Positions 35,623-38,896 of a stretch of DNA of 38,896 nucleotides are shown here, in pieces. The notes under the pieces were generated by a model that was given only the letters and a program-made list of their open reading frames with translations, ran no database searches and was not told the DNA's origin. Origin of the DNA: Sphingomonas bacterium (GTDB lineage Bacteria; Pseudomonadota; Alphaproteobacteria; Sphingomonadales; Sphingomonadaceae); the NCBI RefSeq assembly GCF_903643035.1, contig NZ_CAHJWW010000003.1, forward strand, positions 1 through 38,896, read 5' to 3'. How positions within the stretch are numbered: the stretch's first letter is position 1; the number at the start of each line of letters is the position of its first letter. Both the position numbers and the translations under genes were made by a program.

Positions 35623-36380
35623 GTCATCTCCAGTCCGTCGTAGCCCGGCGCCACCCCGTCGGGCAGCGCGGCGACGAGCGTCATGTGATCCATCGACTGG
35701 TCCATGTGTACCAGTGCTGACCGGCCCGGGCGCAACTCGTCGATCCAGCCCAGTACCGCGGCCAATGTGGGATGCGACGGATGCGGCCGGCGACGCAGCG
35801 CATCCACCACCCAGATGTCGAGTCCGGTGTAGAGCGCGCGCATCGCGGGGGTCAGCTCGTGGAAGTCGGTCGCATAGCCGATCGCCTGGCCATCGGCCTC
35901 GAACCGCAGCCCGGCGGACGTGATGTTCCCATGGGGCTGGTCGACCACGGCCACGTCGATGCCGCCGATCCTCAGCCGATCGGGCAGGACGGATTGCGAC
36001 ACGACCGGAGGATAACCTTCCATCCCCCTAAAGACATAGCCGAACCGCTCGGTGATGACGGTCATCGTCCGTCGCCTCGCATAGCCGTCGACGGGTCGGC
36101 CCAGCGCGTGGAACACCTGTCGCAGGTCGTCGATGCCATGGACGTGGTCGGCATGGTCGTGGGTCCAGATCACCGCGTCGACCGTATCCACATCGGCGGC
36201 GAGCAGCTGCTCGCGCAGATCCGGCGAGGTGTCGACGAGGATGCGCGTGCCGGCATGTTCGACGATCACCGACGCACGGGTCCGGCGGTTGCGCGGCTCG
36301 GCAGGGTCGCAGCTTCCCCAGTCGTTGCCGATCCGCGGCACTCCCGACGAGGTGCCCGAGCCGAGGATCCGTATCTTCAT
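35616..36380 (-). CDS. MBL-fold metallohydrolase (PhnP-like phosphodiesterase)
   Basis: This 254-residue enzyme has the metallo-beta-lactamase zinc motif THDHADHVHGIDD (H-x-H-x-D-H). Other family blocks are ILGSGTSSGVPRIG at the N-terminus, where SGTSxGVP is typical of the PhnP/cyclic phosphate phosphodiesterase group, and ATDFHELTP plus MDQSMDHM near the C-terminus. PhnP members act on cyclic nucleotides or 5-phosphoribosyl cyclic phosphate. No phn genes are near, so substrate is open; a general cyclic-phosphate role is likely. It overlaps tatD by 4 bases and the protease gene by 7. Confidence 0.92.
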   Translation of the reverse strand: MKIRILGSGTSSGVPRIGNDWGSCDPAEPRNRRTRASVIVEHAGTRILVDTSPDLREQLLAADVDTVDAVIWTHDHADHVHGIDDLRQVFHALGRPVDGYARRRTMTVITERFGYVFRGMEGYPPVVSQSVLPDRLRIGGIDVAVVDQPHGNITSAGLRFEADGQAIGYATDFHELTPAMRALYTGLDIWVVDALRRRPHPSHPTLAAVLGWIDELRPGRSALVHMDQSMDHMTLVAALPDGVAPGYDGLEMTC

Positions 36381-37171
36381 GCGGCGGTCGCCCCCTCGCC
36401 CGTCGTCCTGGCGAACAGCCGATGAAAGTTGCGCGCGGTCGTCTCCGCCAGCATCGCCGGGTCCTCGCCCCGCAGCGTCGCGAGGAAGGCGACGGTATCC
36501 GCCACGAAGCCCGGCTCCCCCAGCTTGCCGCGATGAGGTACCGGTGCGAGGAACGGTGCATCGGTCTCGACCAGCAAGCGGTCGATCGGCAGGCGGGCGG
36601 CGGTCTGCTGCAGATCGCGGGCGTTCTTGAACGTCACGATGCCTGAGATGGATATATAAAGCCCTAACGCCAACGCCTTGTCCGCGAAGTCTCCGGTAGC
36701 GGTGAAACAATGGATCACCCCGGTATAGGCGCCCTTCCCCATCTCGTCGGCCAGGATCGCGGCCGTGTCGTCCTCCGCGTCGCGGGTGTGGACGACGATC
36801 GGCAGGCCCGTCTCGCGCGCGGCGGCGATGTGCGCCCGGAAGCTCGCACGCTGTCTGTCGCGATCCGAACGGTCGTAGTGATAGTCGAGGCCGGTCTCGC
36901 CCAGTCCGACGACCCTGGGATGTTCCGCGCGCGCGACCAACCACCCGGCGCCGACCTCCGGATGCTCGTCCGCCTCGTGCGGGTGGATGCCGATCGTCGC
37001 CCATACGTCGGGCTCGCGCTCGGCGGTGGCGATCACCGCATCCCACTCGCGCTCGCGGGTCGAGATGTTGAGCATGGCGGTGACGCCGCGCGCGCGGGCA
37101 CGGGCCAGCACCTCGGGCTGGCGCTCCAGCATGCCCTCGTAGTTCAGGTGGCAATGGCTATCGGCGAGCAT
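36377..37171 (-). CDS. TatD-family metal-dependent hydrolase/DNase
   Basis: The 264 residues form a TIM barrel with the TatD metal motifs: DSHCHL (HxH) at residues 4-9, GLGETGLDYHYD (metal-binding Glu), IVVHTRDAED, IHCFTA, and the late ETDAPFLAP. TatD proteins are 3'-5' DNA/RNA exonucleases in DNA repair and RNA quality control; a direct role in the Tat export system is not supported. It starts 1 base before the metG stop (TGATG arrangement) and overlaps the MBL gene by 4 bases, so it probably depends on metG translation. The metG-tatD-MBL order recurs in many alphaproteobacteria. Confidence 0.94.
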   Translation of the reverse strand: MLADSHCHLNYEGMLERQPEVLARARARGVTAMLNISTREREWDAVIATAEREPDVWATIGIHPHEADEHPEVGAGWLVARAEHPRVVGLGETGLDYHYDRSDRDRQRASFRAHIAAARETGLPIVVHTRDAEDDTAAILADEMGKGAYTGVIHCFTATGDFADKALALGLYISISGIVTFKNARDLQQTAARLPIDRLLVETDAPFLAPVPHRGKLGEPGFVADTVAFLATLRGEDPAMLAETTARNFHRLFARTTGEGATAA

Positions 37172-38733
37172 CAGGCGGGCTCCGCGGGCATGTCGAGCCG
37201 CGGGAACACCGGTGTCGGTGCCGCGATCCGGAATTCGCTGGCGCCAAGGCGGTCGTACCAGTCGTCATCGTCGATCGCCGCATGGTCGCGGGCCTCCGCC
37301 CCGATCTGATCGAGCATGCGAGCGGCGGAGGTCGGCACGACCGGCAGGATCGTGATCGCGAGCGCCCGGATCGCGCGGACCAGCGTGCGCAGCACCGCGT
37401 GCATCCTCTCGGGATCGGTCTTGCGCAATGCCCAGGGGGCGGCGGTGTCGATATACTGGTTGCAGGCGACCACGCCGCGCAGCCAGATCTCGATGCCCTG
37501 GCTCAGCGCAAGATCGCCGAACGCGGCCTTGAAGCCGGCGCAGGCGAGCGTCACCTCCTCGATCAGCGCGCCGTCGATCGGCTCCGCCCGTCCCCTGCCC
37601 GGCAGCTCGCCGCCCAGGGTCTTGGCGATGAACGACACCGTGCGCTGCGCCAGATTGCCGAACGCGTTGGCCAGCTCGGCGTTGGCGCGGGTCACGATCG
37701 CCTCGGGCGACCAGCTGCCGTCGTGGCCGAAGCTCACCTCGCGCAACAGGAAATAGCGCAGCGTATCGACGCCATAGGCATCCGCCAGATCGACCGGATC
37801 GACGACGTTGCCAAGCGACTTGCTCATCTTCTCCCCACGCTGGAGCAGGAAGCCATGGCCGAACACGCTTCCGGGCAGCGGCAGGCCGGCGGACATCAGG
37901 AACGCCGGCCAGTAGACCGCGTGGAAACGGACGATGTCCTTGCCGATCAGGTGCAGGTCCGCGGGCCACCAGCGCGCCAGCTCGTCCGGCGCGTCGGGAT
38001 AACCGGCCCCGGTGAGATAGTTCGTCAGCGCGTCGACCCACACGTACATGACGTGATCCGGGCTGCCCGGCACCTTCACGCCCCAGTCGAAGCTGGTGCG
38101 CGACACCGACAGATCGGTCAGTCCCCCTTCCACGAAACGCATCACCTCGTTGCGTCGCGCGTCCGGGCGGATGAAGTCCGGGTTGGCGGCATAGAGGTCC
38201 AGCAGCCTCTGCCGATAGCTGGACAGGCGGAAGAACCATGTCTCCTCCGCGGTCCACTCGACGGGCGTGCCGTGCGGCGACAGCCTCTCGCCCGCGCCGT
38301 CCCCTGTCCCCGCCACCAGCTCGTCCTCGGCATAGAATGCCTCGTCGCGGACGGAATACCAGCCCTCGTAGCGATCGAGGTACAGGTCGCCCGCCGCCTC
38401 CATCGCGCGCCAGATCGCCTGGCTGGCGGCGTGATGCGCGGGCTCGCTGGTGCGGATGAACCGGTCGTAGGAGATGTCCAGGCGGTCGTCCATCGCACGG
38501 AACAGCGCGCTCATCTCGTCCGCGAGCTGCCCTGTCGGGATGCCGCGTGCGCGGGCCGCCTGCATCATCTTGAGGCCATGCTCGTCCGTGCCGGTCTGGA
38601 AGCGCACGTCGCGCCCGGCCTGCCGCTGGAAGCGCGCGATCGCGTCGGCGGCGATCGCCTCGTACGCATGGCCGATGTGGGGACGCCCGTTGGGATAGCT
38701 GATCGCGGTCGTGACGTAGAAGGGGTCGGCCAT
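37171..38733 (-). CDS. metG: Methionyl-tRNA synthetase
   Basis: This class I enzyme charges initiator and elongator tRNA-Met. The 520 residues show the HIGH motif as HIGHAYEAI (about residue 18), the region TGTDEHGLKMMQAA, and the GEKMSKSLGN loop (about 296-305). The form is the shorter type without the C-terminal dimerisation domain; GWYSVRDEAFYAEDEL replaces the zinc-binding knuckle, as is common in alphaproteobacteria. The ATG at 38733 is set by the family N-terminus; it lies 10 bases after the stop of the partial upstream gene. The stop overlaps tatD by 1 base. Confidence 0.97.
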   Translation of the reverse strand: MADPFYVTTAISYPNGRPHIGHAYEAIAADAIARFQRQAGRDVRFQTGTDEHGLKMMQAARARGIPTGQLADEMSALFRAMDDRLDISYDRFIRTSEPAHHAASQAIWRAMEAAGDLYLDRYEGWYSVRDEAFYAEDELVAGTGDGAGERLSPHGTPVEWTAEETWFFRLSSYRQRLLDLYAANPDFIRPDARRNEVMRFVEGGLTDLSVSRTSFDWGVKVPGSPDHVMYVWVDALTNYLTGAGYPDAPDELARWWPADLHLIGKDIVRFHAVYWPAFLMSAGLPLPGSVFGHGFLLQRGEKMSKSLGNVVDPVDLADAYGVDTLRYFLLREVSFGHDGSWSPEAIVTRANAELANAFGNLAQRTVSFIAKTLGGELPGRGRAEPIDGALIEEVTLACAGFKAAFGDLALSQGIEIWLRGVVACNQYIDTAAPWALRKTDPERMHAVLRTLVRAIRALAITILPVVPTSAARMLDQIGAEARDHAAIDDDDWYDRLGASEFRIAAPTPVFPRLDMPAEPA

Positions 38734-38743
38734 GCCGATCGCC

Positions 38744-38896
38744 TTAGCCGGACCGGCCGCCGCTCGCCAGTCGCGCGACGAGCGCGGAAAGCTCGAGCAC
38801 CGTCGACTCCGCCGCCATCGAGAGCGGCCGCGCCGCGCCGGCGACGGAGCACGCCGCGTCATAGGCGTCGAGCGCGCGGGCCAGCGCCGGTCCGGT
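38744..38896 (-). CDS. holB: DNA polymerase III delta-prime subunit, C-terminal end only
   Basis: Only the last 50 codons plus the stop lie in the window; the rest is upstream on the minus strand. The translated end reads ALARALDAYDAACSVAGAAR, then PLSMAAESTVLELSALVARL. This helical tail resembles the C-terminal end of clamp-loader delta-prime subunits, and holB precedes metG-tatD in many alphaproteobacteria. The call therefore rests partly on gene order. The gene ends 10 bases before metG and probably shares its transcript. Confidence 0.7.
   Translation of the reverse strand, partial: TGPALARALDAYDAACSVAGAARPLSMAAESTVLELSALVARLASGGRSG

Overview
This window reads as a stretch of chromosome from a sphingomonad (Alphaproteobacteria, Sphingomonadales). 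The evidence is high GC with strong GC bias at third codon positions, an outer-membrane TonB-dependent receptor, the order lolC/E-lolD-(...)-dnaE, the order dusB-ntrB-ntrC-ntrY-ntrX-hfq-hflX, and an Hfq with two Sm domains in one chain. Family assignments come from motifs read by eye; no database search was run. About 30 genes are supported. Both ends are cut: a TonB-dependent receptor lacks its start and a DNA polymerase III delta-prime-like gene lacks most of its 5' part. I saw no rRNA, tRNA, CRISPR array, transposase or phage gene.

Layout. 3-2841 (+): the receptor and a small lipoprotein with an ExbD/TolR-like C-terminal pattern. 2842-3355: a gene-free stretch rich in dispersed palindromic sequence. 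3356-5303 (+): LolC/E and LolD (lipoprotein release). 5431-6480: a Cys-type glutathione peroxidase facing an HdeD-like membrane protein, both placed between lolD and dnaE. 6600-10202 (+): dnaE, which carries an in-frame palindromic insertion. 10309-18571 (-): a GT4 glycosyltransferase, a GH13 glucosidase, an M17 aminopeptidase, a secreted serine hydrolase, rimO and rnd. 18725-20572 (+): aspS, divergent from rnd. 20605-22527: an NTF2-like protein, lipA and a COQ10/RatA-type START protein. 22455-24702 (-): ispDF, a periplasmic unknown and cinA-C/pncC. 24786-33917 (+): dusB, the NtrBC and NtrYX two-component systems, hfq and hflX. 34201-38896 (-): holB end, metG, tatD, an MBL hydrolase, a retropepsin-like protease and mazG, nearly all overlapping or a few bases apart.

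How the genes work together. Most are housekeeping: replication (dnaE, holB), translation (aspS, metG, rimO, dusB, hflX), RNA processing and control (rnd, hfq), isoprenoid precursors (ispDF), lipoylation (lipA), nucleotide pool and repair functions (mazG, tatD), nitrogen and redox signalling (ntrBC, ntrYX), and envelope biogenesis (lolCD). Many neighbours overlap by 1, 4, 7 or 8 bases, which suggests long translationally coupled operons.

No wholly new system stands out. The points most worth a second look are: (1) a palindromic repeat translated inside DnaE, related to intergenic copies in the same window; (2) a tandem double Hfq whose second half has lost much of the basic rim; (3) an NtrX without GAFTGA beside an NtrC that keeps it; (4) two genes (lipA, rnd) whose predicted -35/-10 boxes place transcription start on the ATG, suggesting leaderless mRNAs; and (5) large palindromes at several gene ends and before aspS.
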